The notes: a model not told the origin generated them from the letters alone. 64,000 nt of DNA from Sambucus nigra (GCA_949130495.1 OX422210.1:501867760-501931759); one strand, 5' to 3'. Positions 42,201-55,529 are shown, numbered from the stretch's first letter. Numbers and translations: made by a program.

Positions 42201-44284
42201 TTTGTTTCCTTTGTTTAATCAAGAAACAAAAAATGAATATAATGTCCAACACATGATTCTCCAATTATATAAAAGTAATTATCTACAAACTCTTGATGGT
42301 CCTCAAAGAAGACCTAAATCATTCAAATGTGATAAAATAGAGATTGAATTATTAAAGAAAGAAGAGTGGGAGATAAGAAATACTATAGGAGGAGAGAAGA
42401 GGGAGAGAAAAAGAATAGGAAGAACTCAAAAAAATATTTCAATACTACATTATCCCTAATTATTAAATACCTAAAGAAGACATTCGTAATTATTAAACAT
42501 CTAAAATACTCCAATGACCCTAATCTTATCTTGTAATTAATTGAATCGAAGCCAATAGTAAGAACCAATACAAGAAAATGGAGAGGAATAAAGCATCAAA
42601 CATTTAAGCACAATAATAAGTAATTTAGCGGGTGAAATCAAACATCAAAATGTGAAGATGGTACACCTAAAATCATATTTCCATTATATAAGTATGCAAT
42701 CCCGACATATCCAAATATCAACTTCGGTTCTTGAACCAAATATAACAACTAAATACATTTAATTAACATTATCCAAATCTTACCCATGTCACTTGAACCC
42801 ATGTCAAGTTATGTGGACCCAATTATAATTGTGTACAACACATTACCTATATAATCGAAAACTAAGTGAACCCAGCTGTACCTACACAACAAAATAAACA
42901 TAAAATGTAACCAAATAGGTAATTACATAAAAAAAAACATGATTTAAATTCAAATGAATGAATAAAATACCTTTTAGGGTAAGTGTCCAAGTGGATCTTT
43001 CGACCAATATGCACAAATTGGCCCTTACTCGAATTAAAGTGCACAACCTTATCAATTACTCTTTAGCTTTGCCAAAATGTAACCTATAGGAAGATGATGA
43101 AGGAGTTATTACAAAAATAAATTATTGACTACTAAAATTAAAAATTTACAAACTCTTAATGTTCCTCTTTGTAACAACTTTCCACCATGAGTATAGTTAT
43201 GCAAAATTCGCTTTCACAAAGTAAGAAATACAAACACATGTCAACCATATAATGAAATAGAAGATTTATAATTAAAATGTGGAACAAAACCAACTTGTAC
43301 ACATTTTAGATCAAGCACAAGCATTCTAATGTAATCAAATGTATTAAGGTAATTACAATGACCAAAAGATTTGACTCAATACCTGTTTTATTCAATTCAG
43401 TATGTATGTCGCTAAACAAAGATGATTATAGTGAACACATCTTACCTAGTAGAATTCAAATGAAATCATCTAGATCCTCCTATACCATAAGTTTACATAA
43501 CCGGGATGAATACACATTTACAGCTCGGGGACCTATACAATGAAAATATTCTAACCAAGAATCCCAAATACCCATCAGAAGCACATACCATTATTTTGAA
43601 TCCAAGGTCATATAAAGCACCATATCTCCTTAGAAAACCTTTTTTGTCCCGTAGAAGCAATTATTCAAAGGGGAAAGTACTCTTAGGTCCCTCACAAACA
43701 AATTTTAAAAACTAAAGGAATTTTTGACAAATTTTAAACACTTAGTCCACTAATTCTCTTATTATAGAAGTCCATACTAGTGGCATAACAAAGTGGACCT
43801 AATAGTAAATTATCCTTAAATGTTTAAAAATTGTTACCAAGGGAACTAATTGCAAATTTCCCATATTCAAATACCTTAATTGGAAAAAACCACAAATATT
43901 ATTCACAAATGACAAATCTACACAACCAAAATATTAATGACAGCTACAAACTAAAGTTCCAAAAAAATTAGTTGGTCAATATGCTTACAACATTCAAAAT
44001 AACCCCTACACACTTTAAGAAAATCATGCTAGGGGTCAGTGAGGTAGCTTCTGATGGGTATGAGAGTAACCTCAATAAACAATCATAAACCAATTAGATA
44101 CCATATTAAAAAAAATTGACCAAATAATCAAATTAGAAGAAGAAACATACATATATTCTAATTCTAAACACTTGTAATCCCGAATCAAAAAATGTATTTT
44201 TGGCATTACAGTTTGGTAATACAACTTCAATAAAATCATATAAACAAATCAATAGTTAATATTGTGACCTAAATACCATAGCAA
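39291..44284. other. AT-rich region without recognised genes
   Basis: Low GC, no long frame with family features, no clear repeat. Minus-strand pieces near 41890-41690 and 41674-41459 have short frames and splice-like signals and could be decayed exons, but I cannot name them. The region lies inside what may be one CACTA element ending at 44822. Confidence 0.4.
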
Positions 44285-44539
44285 TTAAGTACCCTGAGAA
44301 GAAGTTGCATGGAGGAGGATGCGAAGGGGTTTGGGGATGGAGGGGAGGATGGGTTTGGGGGCGGAGCGAGATGGGAGGAAGCAAGGAGGTTTTTGGAGCA
44401 GAGAAGTGCGGGGGATGGGGAATGTTTGGAGAAGAGAGAAGGGTTGGATGAAATTTCTTTTTTCCCTTTTTTTTGTATGATAATAGAACGTTAAAGAGGG
44501 AAGGAAAATTTTGAGGAGGGAGTCAATTTTTTTAGCCAT
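44285..44539 (-). pseudogene. GC-rich proline-rich fragment near CACTA-type end
   Basis: On the minus strand a frame of 84 residues runs from 44539: MAKKIDSLLKIFLPSLTFYY, then RTSLLQKPPCFLPSRSAPKP and ILPSIPKPLRILLHATSSQG. The core (44300-44430) is GC-rich in an AT-rich region. It begins right inside the subterminal repeats of the CACTA-type end. It could be a captured gene piece or a transposon leader. I do not recognise it. Confidence 0.3.
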
Positions 44540-44822
44540 CTCAAATAGTAAGATACTATTTGAGATGAAAAATTATAAACTGTGTTTGTAAGGGGACTTT
44601 ATAAGATGGGTAATATAAGGGGTTGTAAATACTTAATACTATTTGAGACGGTAAGTAATAATCTGTCTCTTAACAAGACTTTATAAGACAGGTAATATAA
44701 GGGGTTTTAAATACTTGCTTTTTTAAGACAGTTGATTATTTTTATCTTAATAAGTATATTTTAGATACTTAAATTTAGCCATCTTAAAAACTTCAGTCCT
44801 AAAAACTACTTTTTTTGTAGTG
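44530..44822. mobile_element. Right end of a CACTA-type element
   Basis: Ends ACTACTTTTTTTGTAGTG at 44822, the inverse of CACTACAAAAAAAG. Inside are repeated subterminal words: ATTTGAGA(T/C)(G)G, TAAGA(T/C)(A/G)GGTAATATAAGGGGTT twice, TTTATAAGA. No matching left end was found in the window. The next bases (44823 onward) are Tat pol, into which it is inserted. Confidence 0.65.
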
Positions 44823-46517
44823 CCCCCAATGGGAACTAACTTACCATCTAATGGCTTCTGCGCGCTACTGATCACTTTTCTGAGGACGTAATCTCCAACC
44901 CAAAACTTTTGAGGATTGAAACCTTTGTTGTACTTCTTGACCAACTATTATTGGTAAGAATCCAGTTTAATCAAAGTTTGGTCTCTCCGTTCCTAGACTT
45001 GGTCGAACTTAGTCCTTATAATTTCTTCATTCAGGCTTCGAGCGACAACAATTGTCTTCATGGATTGCAAGCCAGCTTTCAATGGAATTATGGCTTCCAT
45101 TCCATAAGCAAAGGGAAAAGTCATTTCCACGGTCGGTGTTATTTGATACACCCAGAGGACATGGGGAAACTCAGCCGCAGATTTTCTTTTTAGACTATTT
45201 TTCATACCATTGAGCATTGTTTTATTGGAAGTCTAAACCTATCCATTTCTTTGAGGGTAGGCTACCCAAATGTAGTGGTGTTTGATGTTGTGGCCTAAAA
45301 TGGTACACTTTCGAATTAAATCCCATTATCGGTGATGATCTTTCTCATCATGCCAAAGTGGGTAAAGATATTTTCTAGATACATTGGATCATATTAGTGT
45401 CCTTTATGTTGGACAAAAGTTTAACTTATATCCACTTGGTTAAATAGGTTATGCTTACTAGGAGATACTTTTAATTTCTTGATGTTGTAGGTAGCGGACC
45501 AATAATATCCAGTCCCCATTGATCAAAGGGTCATGAACTAGTCAATGACTCTGGTTGGTTGGTGAGGAATGGGAGAGAACTCTTGGCATTTCTTGCAATT
45601 CCAAATATAGGGGAATACATTCTTCTTTATTTAAGGCCACCAATAGCCCTCTTAAATGGCTCTGAAGGCCAAATATCTTACCTCGGCATGACTTCCACAT
45701 ATCCTATCATGCAGTTCATACCAAACTTGGTCGACGTCATTTGGGTGAACATATTGGAGGTATGTACCTGTAAAATATCACCTTTAGAGTTTGCCTTCAG
45801 ATGAAAGATAGAACCATGGATCTTTTACCCTATTCTGATGGGCCTATTTCTTATCGGCTGTAGAACATCATTTTTCATATATGTCGTAATACAGTCTATC
45901 CAATTGGCAGCCTTTTGGATGATGTGGACTTGTTCTTTGACCTTTGGTCTCATTATGCTAGGTTGGGCAAGGTATTCTACCTCAATTGTTCTTTTGAGGT
46001 CGGAATCAACAGTTGAGTCCAAGGTAGCCAAAGGTATCCAAAGCACCCGCATAATAATTATTCCCTTGAGAGAACTGCCAGATATGGATTTTCTTGAACT
46101 AGGCGAACTGGTTATAGACGATCTATAAGTATGCAGACATTATATTATCTTGATACTTGATTAGATATTGTCCTAGAGTAACAGAAGACATCGAGGTGAC
46201 TTGCGTTAAGAGATAAGCCTTTCTTTAATCCGATGATGAGATCTTCATATTTAGCCTCATTATTGTATGGTTCAAAGACCGATATGATTCCATGATCGAT
46301 CATGGTTTGTTCTGGAGTAATCATGAAAATTCCTACTCCTACCCCTCATGAGTTAGACGGTCCATAAGCATAGAGAGTCCACTTATTGAGTTGGTCCAAC
46401 TCTTCATTGGCTATTGAGTCAGCGAGTTCCTTGCATCAGGCTCCTGTTCCCTAGTGAACTCAATAATGAAATCTACTAACACCGACCCTTATATCGGAGT
46501 CATTGGTTTATAGTTGA
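44823..46517 (-). pseudogene. Degenerate Tat pol fragment (RNase H to integrase), minus strand
   Basis: On the minus strand, near the left end: YNKGFNPQKFWVGDYVLRKV (integrase C-terminus, 44950-44830). Near 45217-44993: KNSLKRKSAAEFPHVLWVYQ and FAYGMEAIIPLKAGL. Near 46052-45825: LATLDSTVDSDLKRTIEVEY then NWIDCITTYMKNDVLQ, matching the RNase H-integrase linker of Tat-2 (ALATLCSTVDSDPKRTIPID). Further up (46500-46420): DFIIEFTREQE. It has many stops and shifts. At 46517 it is split by a MITE, and the RFDIH motif of the first RNase H continues at 47108-47094. Confidence 0.82.
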
Positions 46518-47089
46518 TAGGGTTGTGCACGTGTCGGTGGGTTCAATTTTTAGCCTTTTTTAAAGTCGAACCGACTTTATCGATTTTCAAATATTTCGAA
46601 CCAAAATCGAATCGACTGTATCGATTAATCGAATGGAACAGGGTTGGTTTTTGACAGGGTTGATTCAGTTTGACCGCTGATTTTTGACGGGGATGATATT
46701 GACATGGACGGTTCGGTTTAACCGATTTTGACAAGGCTAATATTATTTAATATATTTTTTTCGTTTTGTTTTGATCAATTTCCATTTAAATTCAACTAAC
46801 ACTATTTTATTTAAATGCAACAAATTTTAAAAAATGTTCAAAAGTGTCCTAAATCCATTCGTGCTTGTGGTTATATATATTATATAATATATATAATAAG
46901 TAGTGGAGCAGTTCGATTCGATTCTACCCGGGCCCTATGCGGTCCAAATCAGAAACCGAACCAAAATTATCGGTTTTTATCCTGCTTAAACCAACCCGGC
47001 CTGACCTCAAAAATACACTGACCCAAAATCATTGATTTGGTTCGTTTTAATCGATTCGACGGTTCGATCGATTTTTCTGTACACCCCTA
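46518..47089. mobile_element. hAT-like MITE, 572 bp, with 8-bp target duplication
   Basis: Left end TAGGGTTGTGCACG, right end inverse TAGGGGTGTACAGA. The 8-bp flanks are ATAGTTGA (46510-46517) and ATAGTGGA (47090-47097), seven of eight alike. No coding capacity; it is rich in TCGATT, CGAACCG and GGTTCG words in both orientations. It lies in the first RNase H of the degenerate Tat pol. Confidence 0.85.
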
Positions 47090-47109
47090 ATAGTGGATGT
47101 CAAACCTTA

Positions 47110-47993
47110 TGAGAGAAAAAGATGGGGTTTTCTACGAATTTATTCGTATCTTAGACTACGCACACACAAATTAAAATTTTATCCAAATTGTCAATTAATT
47201 GTGCATGCAATAAAATGTCAAAAATAAATATGCCAAACCACTCAAATAATCAAACCAACAAACACATGAAGAAGTAAGGAAAAATTCCTTTTGGGAAAAA
47301 CATAGCATTCTTCACTATAAAGAGTTTGACAAACACAATTGACTCACAGACTACTTAGCTCCTCTAAGTATTATGAATAAAATATAATGCAACCCAATAC
47401 TATCCACATGAAGCGGTCTTCCCTCGATATCCACTAATTAACCTCGGGATGCACAATCCTATCTTCGTCAGTCGTATATCCTTGTCTCCATAAATCAACA
47501 GTATAGTATAACTCTACATGGATTTGATGCAAGTATATAGAAACCTAGATTTGGTCAAACTCAACAAATCATAAATGGGATGAATGATTTGGAAAAGAAA
47601 AGTTTTTCCTAAAACACAAAGATGAGAACTTTTGGTTCAAATATTAAGAATTCAATTTTGCCAAAAGTCTTAAAAAATCTGAGCAAAAACAAGTTTTTAT
47701 AGAATAAACATGAATTTCGAGGCAGTGGCCTCCTTCGAACGAAAATGGTATCTCATTCGAATGAAAACACCAGTTTCGTTCTAACGAGAATTGGTCTCGT
47801 TCGAACGAAAATCAATTTTCATTAGAATAGACTTCTAACGACCTTCTAAAGAGAGTGTAGCTGTTAAATATAAGATTCTCGTTTGATGGCGTTTGAAGCT
47901 CGTTTTAACGAAAACCTATTTTTTCTTTAACGAGATCTTATTCTCGTTCGAACGAGATTAAAAATATTTTTTTTTAAATTCGTTTTTTCAAAA
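47110..47993 (-). repeat. Copia-type 3' LTR (left end clear, right end tentative)
   Basis: In plus reading it opens TGAGAGAAAAAGATGGGG, which matches TGAAAAAATAAGATGGGG at 56855. The other end is set to 47993 because TTTTTTCA there would give the minus-strand start TGAAAAAACG, mirrored to the LTR end, with purine-rich AAAGAGAGG just outside. An alternative end is the poly-C at 48244. It holds the palindrome cluster 47731-47968. Confidence 0.5.
47731..47968. repeat. TCGA-centred palindrome cluster in copia-type LTR
   Basis: Contains CTTCGAACGAAAA, CTCATTCGAATGAA, CTCGTTCGAACGAAAA, GACTTCTAACGACC and CTCGTTCGAACGAGA. These are the same words as at 22081-22260 in the Tekay-like LTR, although the elements belong to different superfamilies. 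Confidence 0.9.
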
Positions 47994-49641
47994 GCCTCTC
48001 TTTAAAAAATAGGCATATATTATTAATCAAAATTAGAAGTCATATAAATCCCTTAAGGTGTCATTGACAAATCCAACGGCTTAAAATTCAAAAATATGCT
48101 GAGTCACTAACATATCTTTGAATGATCGTGGAGGCAATGCAAATGTAGTGTTCGGTTTGAAACTCTGGTTTGCAAGGGGATGCGCCAAAAAAACAAATAT
48201 TCCAAAGCTATGAGCAATTATAAAATCTTTCTCTTATAAATCTCCCCCCCCCCCCCGGACTATTTTGGTATAAAAAAATGAAATTACCATAAAACAGCTA
48301 AGACAATGTATCCTAGTGTCCTCCCAAACCCCAAAAACAGAACGATATTTAAAAATTTATCTTTAGTTGAATTTGTTCTCCCCTTGACCAACTTTGTCTT
48401 CATCTTGTGTAGTTCATGAGATCATCATCAAAGCAGAAGAGATTTGTACACATGAAACAAAGAAATACCATAACGCGTACAAATTTGAAGAGAAATAAAC
48501 TCCCCATCAATTTATTCTCCCATTTTTATCCATAAGAGACAAAAGGTTAGAATCTAAGCATGAATAATAAGGATCACATGAAGAATCAAAACTATCATCA
48601 CAAATATAATCATTAAAGTCATGCGATGAATATAAAAAAGGAATTATGTGTTCTCTCCCTGTTAGACAACTATTTTAGAAGTTATTCAAAATTTTCAAGT
48701 AAGGTATATGTATAAAAAATACATATAGATACAAAAATGCAATCACTATGGAATAACACTAAAATATCTGAATCGTGAAAATGGAATGTAATTGTGTGAA
48801 CATTTTTCATAGAAAAATCAATATAAACATTCATAACATAGGGGCACGAGGTCATGAGATACTTCTAAAGAAAGAAATCAATCTCAGCCTTAGGTGTAAA
48901 ATTTTGAACTCAAATGAAATTAACTATGCAATATGTCATGAATTTAAATGATTTTCAAGTCAATAATGCCAAACTTTTAATGCTTTTTAAGAGAGTTCAT
49001 TGTGCAAACCCATTGATCTTTTACTTTATAACACCCTCAAAATATCACATATATAATAATTCACTCTCAAATATTTTGAAGATATTATAATGCTCACATG
49101 TAGTGAAGCATCAATGAATATAAAATAAATGGCCTTGACACTTCTGTTTTTGAGTGTTGTTAATCTTTTTAGGCTCTTTTTGCAAATGGTGGATTTTAAT
49201 GCAAAGATAATTTTTCTCTTTCATAGCCATTTTCCATTGCTTAACATATAACAATATTTTCTCATAAATGAAATCCAGGCAATGGTTCTTACAAGCACAA
49301 CTTATGTATTTTTACATTTGGTTTGTCATTAAGAAGTATTAAGATGAGAGCACCGTTTTCGACATATGATAAGAAAGTATAATATTCAGAAAGTCCCTAC
49401 ACGTGTGCAACAAATGTGACAAAGAGTCTAACATGTAGAAAGTAATCATCAATGAACAACGTAATGCTATTCACATATTATTAAGCACACTAATGGAATA
49501 AACCCATGTCTCAAAATACTATGAAAAAGTTACATGACTGGATGGAATGTAGGGGGGATCCGAATATCTTAAATATAATATATCAACAAGGACAAAGATG
49601 TGAACATGATAATCATTCTATTCTAGAAACAAGTCTTGGAC
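47994..49641. other. Non-coding part of copia-type element
   Basis: AT-rich, no RT, integrase or RNase H motif in any frame that I can see. It holds a run of 13 C at 48244-48256 (a G run on the element strand), which could be a polypurine tract. Confidence 0.55.
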
Positions 49642-50997
49642 TCAATCATTAGGCCCGGAGGAGTTCTCAAAAGGAGAAGACATCCTATGAAATTCCTCCA
49701 TTAAACATTGGGAAGTATTGACTAAATTCTCTAATTTCTCTCGAAAACTCTCAAAATCTCTATGTTGATGTGCGGGAGAATATGGAGCAACATGTGTGGG
49801 AGTAAGAGTGTGTGTAGGAATTTCGTTTGGGAGCATACTGAGGAACAGCGTGTGAGAATCTCACCCTAGCTTAAAATAAAACTCTATAAGGTGACCTCTT
49901 TTTTTGCAATGAGAATGAACATAAACGGGCTTGGGTCTACCATGCTCAAAATGACTAAGACGATCTCTCTTTGGTAGTTTAGGTCTTCTTAGCGGGTTAG
50001 GTCGAGGTATATAATGATTCATCCCAAACTCATGAACCTGTTCGGGTGTGACTTTAAAAGTGGATGCACCATCCTACCCTATTCCTTACCTCTTAACGTT
50101 ACCTAATGTGGGACCGAGGAGCATCTTTCCAACCTTCTTAGATGTTTCCTCTAAAATGACCTTGACCTCTTGAGTGCATTCGAGATCAATATCGAGTTGG
50201 GATACATGGGCTTCAATTTTCTCACAAGTCTCTAATGAATCTTGAAGATATTCTTTAATACTAGCCACAATGTTGGTCAAATTGGTCTTCTACCTACCAA
50301 TAACAATCAACTGCTCACATAAAGAAATTTTCATCTTCTCGAGTTGACTCACATTCGCCTCACACTCTCTTAAAACATTCACATACATATCTAAATCAAA
50401 CACCCTAAGAGACAAATATTTATTATAATTTTTCATTTTTAAAGTCTCGGTGTAAAGTTCACGAAATGCCTTTTAGAGTCCACCTTCTCCCTCACTCAAA
50501 TTGTCTTCCTCACTCTCACTTTGTTTAGAATGATTCGAAACATCATCAAGACTGTCACGTTTAGACATTTCCTCATCGACGTGGGACAAACTATAAGTAC
50601 TCACCTAACTTTCCATAAAAGAACATAAATTAAGTTCATGCGGTGATTTATTCCCGTAATCCACCGACTCAATGTCACAATCGCTAAGAGTGGTTTTGTG
50701 TGTAACTTTTCCCTTACCCTGTCTCTTTAGCCTAGTGGCACACTTGTGGGGATTTATTTTCCTTTCCCTCACACTCATAATATCTCACCTCATCCTTCTC
50801 ACAAACATTCTTGATCTCACTCCTATTTTTATTTTCCTCAAAAATCTTTTCTTTGGAAGAATTTTCTTAGTCAAATTTGAGAACTTTTTTTGAAATATTT
50901 TGCAAAAGGGGCTAAATCATCCATCTCAAAATCAAATTCATGCTCAGAATCACAAATCTTTTCTTTTATTGTTTGGATTGGGCCTTAAAAGAAATCC
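49642..50997 (-). pseudogene. Copia-type gag, C-terminal part
   Basis: On the minus strand it continues after the solo LTR with MDDLAPFAKYFKKS-like sequence (frames shifted), then KVTHKTTLSDCDIESVDYGN, a coiled coil (LRECEANVSQLEKMKISLCE, IEAHVSQLDIDLECTQEVKV), then GMNHYIPRPNPLRRPKLPKR. The zinc-knuckle site reads HSHCKKRGHLIEFYF: of the usual C, C, H, C only the second C and the H remain. The end is MLPNEIPTHTLTPTHVAPYS and the stop near 49642. Large gag with coiled coil and knuckle fits Tork- or SIRE-like copia elements. Several stops break it. Confidence 0.7.
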
Positions 50998-52121
50998 TAT
51001 AATACCCCGTATTTCTATGGCCATTAATTATGGGATTTATTAAGTTAAATTGGGATAAATTAATTTAATTTGAATTCAAACTTTTAAATTGAATAATTAC
51101 TAGCGTGAAGAGAGTTAGTAATTATTGGTAAGAATTATGTTGAATATTACTTAATAAGTAAATTAATATATGATATTGAATTTATTAAAATTATCGCAAG
51201 TGAATAACATGACAATTATAGAAATTAAGTCGGGACGCGCGTGTCAGTTGTATCGGGACTAATTTAAGGAAATAAAAAGTAAATTAATTCTAAGTCACCC
51301 ACATGGTCATTTAGAATGTGACAATGTATCCAAAAGGGTCAAGATTATCATAAAAGTGTACCCGGGGGTTTAGTTTGGGTCTCGGGATGTTTTTAGGCCT
51401 AATCGGCAACCCGGGAGGGCATTTTAGTAATTTTAAATTTGACGCCTTAATTAATGATGAAAATTAATGGGTTATATCTAATGGAAGATAGAGTCTTCGA
51501 GGGTTATAAATACTTGAGTTGCAGATAGGCCAAAGAAGTAAGAAGAGAGAAGGTTTCCAAGAGGGAGAACCATCAATCCTACACCATTCCCACAAATTCC
51601 ATTACCAACGCGTAGATTGGAAGAAGGGGATCATTCTAATACCACTCAAATTCATCGAATTAGACCTTTGATTTCCAGGAAAGTATCTATCTTGCTGTTC
51701 TTAAGTTGATATTTCATCCCTGTTAGAGTAGGAAATAAAATTATATGTTTTTATGGAATTTTGATGTAATTGGAAGACTAGAATTCGTATGTTTGAATGG
51801 AAATCATGTTAGGGTGGTATCCTTATCACATGTACAACATCTATCATGAATTTTAATGATGATTAGAGAAGGAAATATGGAAATATCATGTGGAATCTTT
51901 AATTAATATGGTAAACTAGGGTTAGAGACCAAATCATGAATTGTGCCCATTTAATGTTGATTTACTAAGGGTTTAATTTAGATTTTAGGTTAGAAATCGT
52001 TCAGATTTGTTACTATAATGTTTGCGATGTTTGGTTGGGAGTTTGAGACACTTTAATAGAGGTTTTGATGATTAAAATGGAAGAAACCCGAGAATTATAT
52101 GTAGAATTTCTGGGCCAATAA

Positions 52122-52205
52122 CTGATCGATCGATCGATCGATCGACCGTGAATGTTGATCGATTGACCGTGAATTTTGATCGATCGAACCTTTCCGTCGA
52201 TTGAT
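52122..52205. repeat. GATCGATC palindrome cluster, copy 1
   Basis: TGATCGATCGATCGATCGAT followed by GACCGTGAA, GATCGATTGACC and GATCGATCGAA. In copy 2 (54124-54174) the first run is longer and the middle part is shortened. Confidence 0.9.
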
Positions 52206-52676
52206 CAACTCCTCCTGGAAATTTAATCTTCTTTCCTTTTTAAATGTTAATCCAACCCCAATGTATAAGAACCCTTAGACATAACTTAAATACTATGATG
52301 AGACTTGGGAAGGACTAGTAGGGTTGTAGACCAGGTTCGAGTAATACGATTTTGTATGAGATTTAACCATGGGTTCACGAGGGTATAAAATCGGGTGAAG
52401 ATCGTTCGTATGTCAAATTAGGACTTATGATAATTTAGGATGACTTGGGAGTCGAGAAGATCGTTGTGTTAAATTAGGCCTTGTGTTAAATTAGGCCTTG
52501 TGATAAAATCGGGTGAAGATCGTTCGTATAAAATCGTTCGTATGATACACTTTGAGAGTCGAGAAGTAGCTAAAAGCTCGCAGTAATTGAGAAAATAAAA
52601 GAAAGAATTAATTATATGTAGGACTCAGGCGCTACGTGCCACGTATGGTTAGAATATGATATGGGTCGTGGGTTTA

Positions 52677-52678
<2 letters not shown>

Positions 52679-52755
<77 letters not shown>
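52679..52755. repeat. (TA)n microsatellite, copy 1
   Basis: A run of about 38 TA units. The second copy of the LTR segment has a run at 54609-54673. Confidence 0.97.
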
Positions 52756-52758
<3 letters not shown>

Positions 52759-54123
52759 GAATATCTGTGTTTAATCATACCCGCGCTACTTGCTATCGTG
52801 GAGGTTTTCGCACCGGGATAGCCTTATTCTGATGTAACCTTTACGGGGGATAGTCACGCTTACCCTAGAACATATGATCCTTGGTATAGGCTATCTAAGA
52901 ATGATAGTTAGATGGTCCTAAGAGATGTGAGGGTATGTGAAGACCTCTTAAAGACTGAGAACTATGCTTTGCCTCCAATATGTATGTTTTGTGTTAATAC
53001 AGTTCGAGAGTGATTCCGAACTAGTATTTCCCTTCTGTACGAGAGATACCGAGGCTTGATAGCAGAGCATGCCAACACCATAGATTTATGTGGGGTGCCC
53101 TAGTAGTGTTTATATTATGAGTGATAAATATATGTACCTGTGATTCATCTACTGTGCTTGTAAGTAGATACAATTGAATAATTAATATTAAATAAATTAA
53201 GTGGTTGAGAACTTAAGGCTGTATTGAGATGTACATAGCTAGCTTGGTAAATTCATAAGAAACTAATTTAAGGAAATAAAAAGTAATTTAATTTTCAGTT
53301 GCCCGTAAGGTCAAAAGTGCGCCAATGTGTTCGAAAGGGTGAGATAATAAAGAAAGTGTACCCGAGGGTTGAGTTTGGGTCTCGAGACATGTTTAGGCCT
53401 AATCGGCAACCCGGGACGCATTTTGGTAATTTTAAATTTTAGGACTTAATTAATGACAAAAATTTAAGGGTTATATCTGATGGAAGATAGAGTCTTCGAG
53501 GGTTAAAAGCACTTGAGTTGCATAGAGGCTAAGGAAGGGAGAAGAGAGAAAGTTTCCAAGGGGGAGAACCATCAATCCTACACCATTCCAACCAATTCCA
53601 CCATTAATGCGTAGATAGGAAGAAGGGGATATTTCCTATATCACTTAAATTCGTCGGATCATACCTTTTATTTCTAGGCAAGTATCTATATTGCTGTTCT
53701 TGAGTTGATATTTCATCCATGTTAGAGTAGGAAATAAAATTATAAGTTTTTATGGAGATTTGATGTAATTGGAATAATAGAATTCACATATTTGAATGGA
53801 AATAATGTTAGGCTGGTATCCTTATCACACGTAGAACATATATCACGAATTTTAATGATGATTAGAGAAGGAAATCTAGAAATATCATGTGGATTCTTAA
53901 ATTAATATGGTAAAACTAGGGTTAGAGACCAAATCATGAATTGTGCCTATTTAATGATGATTTATTGAGGGTTTAATTTAGATTTTACATTAGAAATCAT
54001 TCAGACCTGTTACTATAATGTTTGTGATGTTTGGTTGGGAGTCTGAGTCATTATAATGGAGGTTTTTATGATTTAAATGGAAGAAACCTGTAGGCATTAT
54101 TTGCAGAATTTATGGGCCAATAA

Positions 54124-54174
54124 CTGATCGATCGATCGATCGATCGATCGACCCTTTCCTTCAATCGATCGACC
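54124..54174. repeat. GATCGATC palindrome cluster, copy 2
   Basis: GATCGATC runs, then TTCAATCGATCGACC. Same place in the LTR as 52122. Confidence 0.9.
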
Positions 54175-54605
54175 GACCCCTCTTGGAAATTAAATCTTCT
54201 TTCCTTTTTAAATGTTAATCCTACCCCAATGTATAAGGACCCTTAGACATAACTTAAATACAATGATGGTACTTGGGAAGGACCAGTAGGGTTGTAGACA
54301 AGGTTCGAGCAGTACAATTTTATATGAGATTTAACCATGGGTTCACGAGGGTATAAAATGGGGTGAAGATCGTTCGTATGTTAAATTAGGCCTTGTGAGA
54401 GTTAAGGATGACTTGGACCAGTAGGGTATATAGTGTGAACCTAATGATTTTATATTTATCAAAATGATACACTTCAAGAGTCGAGAAGTACCTAAGAACT
54501 TACAGTAATTGAGAAAATAAAGAAAGAATTAATTATACGTAGGACTTGGGCGCTACGTGCCACATATGGTTAGAATATGATATGGGTCATGGGTGTACCT
54601 ATCTG

Positions 54606-54608
<3 letters not shown>

Positions 54609-54673
<65 letters not shown>
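54609..54673. repeat. (TA)n microsatellite, copy 2
   Basis: TA run in the second copy of the duplicated LTR segment. Confidence 0.97.
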
Positions 54674-54678
<5 letters not shown>

Positions 54679-55452
54679 TCTGTGTTTAATCATACCCGCG
54701 CTACTTGCTATCACAGAGGTTTTCGCGCTGGGACAGTCTTGTTCTGATGTGACCTTTACGGGGGATATTAAATTGTACCCTAGAATATAGGATCCTTGGT
54801 ACAGGCTATCTGAGAATGAGATTCGAACGGTCCTAAGAGACGTGAGGGTATCTGCTGACCTCTTAGAGACTGGGAACTATGTTTTGCCTCCAATATGTGT
54901 GTTTTGTGTTAATACAGTTCGAGTGTGAATCCGAACAAGTATTTCCCTTTTGTACGAGAGATACAGGGACTTGATAGCAAGTATGCCAATACCATAGATT
55001 TATGTGAGGTGACCTATTAGTGTATATATTATGAGTGATAAATATATGTAACTGTGATTCATTTACTGTGCTTGTAAGTAGATACAATTGAATAATTAAT
55101 ATTAAATAAATTAAGTGGTTGAGAACTTAAGGCTGTATTGAGATGTATATAGCTGGCTTGGTAAATTCATAAGAAAAGGTTATCATATATAAACTATAGT
55201 CATGCGATCACATGAATCAGAATTGGTAAGGGGAGATTGGATTAGACTAGTTAACTAGTTTAGCTTTATCTAGATTAATTCAGTAGTACATTAGGCGTGC
55301 ACACTAATTGAGAGATGATAATTCCCAAGTGAGTGTAGAGGCACTAACATGTATGTTATATCAACTGGTAAGCATTTTAAATACTCGCTAAACTATCTTA
55401 AAGCTATTGTACACTCAGGCTCTGACCTGTTTCTTGTCATCTCATTTTTTCT

Positions 55453-55456
<4 letters not shown>

Positions 55457-55527
<71 letters not shown>
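55457..55527. repeat. (TA)n(TG)n compound microsatellite
   Basis: TA repeats followed by TG repeats near the 3' part of the solo LTR. It makes a false frame and is not a gene. Confidence 0.97.

Positions 55528-55529
<2 letters not shown>

Larger units (their letters stand above)
51258..55175 (+). repeat. Tandem duplication (51258-53261 and 53262-55175)
   Basis: Both copies start ACTAATTTAAGGAAATAAAA and end near GGTAAATTCATAAGA. They differ by substitutions and by the length of their TA runs, so the duplication is not recent. Confidence 0.92.

Noticed and set aside
42040..42459. Frames on both strands near 42.0-42.5 kb
   Set aside because: They result from A/T-rich and GAGA-rich sequence; no family signature on either strand.
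49642..50280. Separate small genes on the minus strand
   Set aside because: They line up as successive parts of one decayed copia-type gag interrupted by stops.
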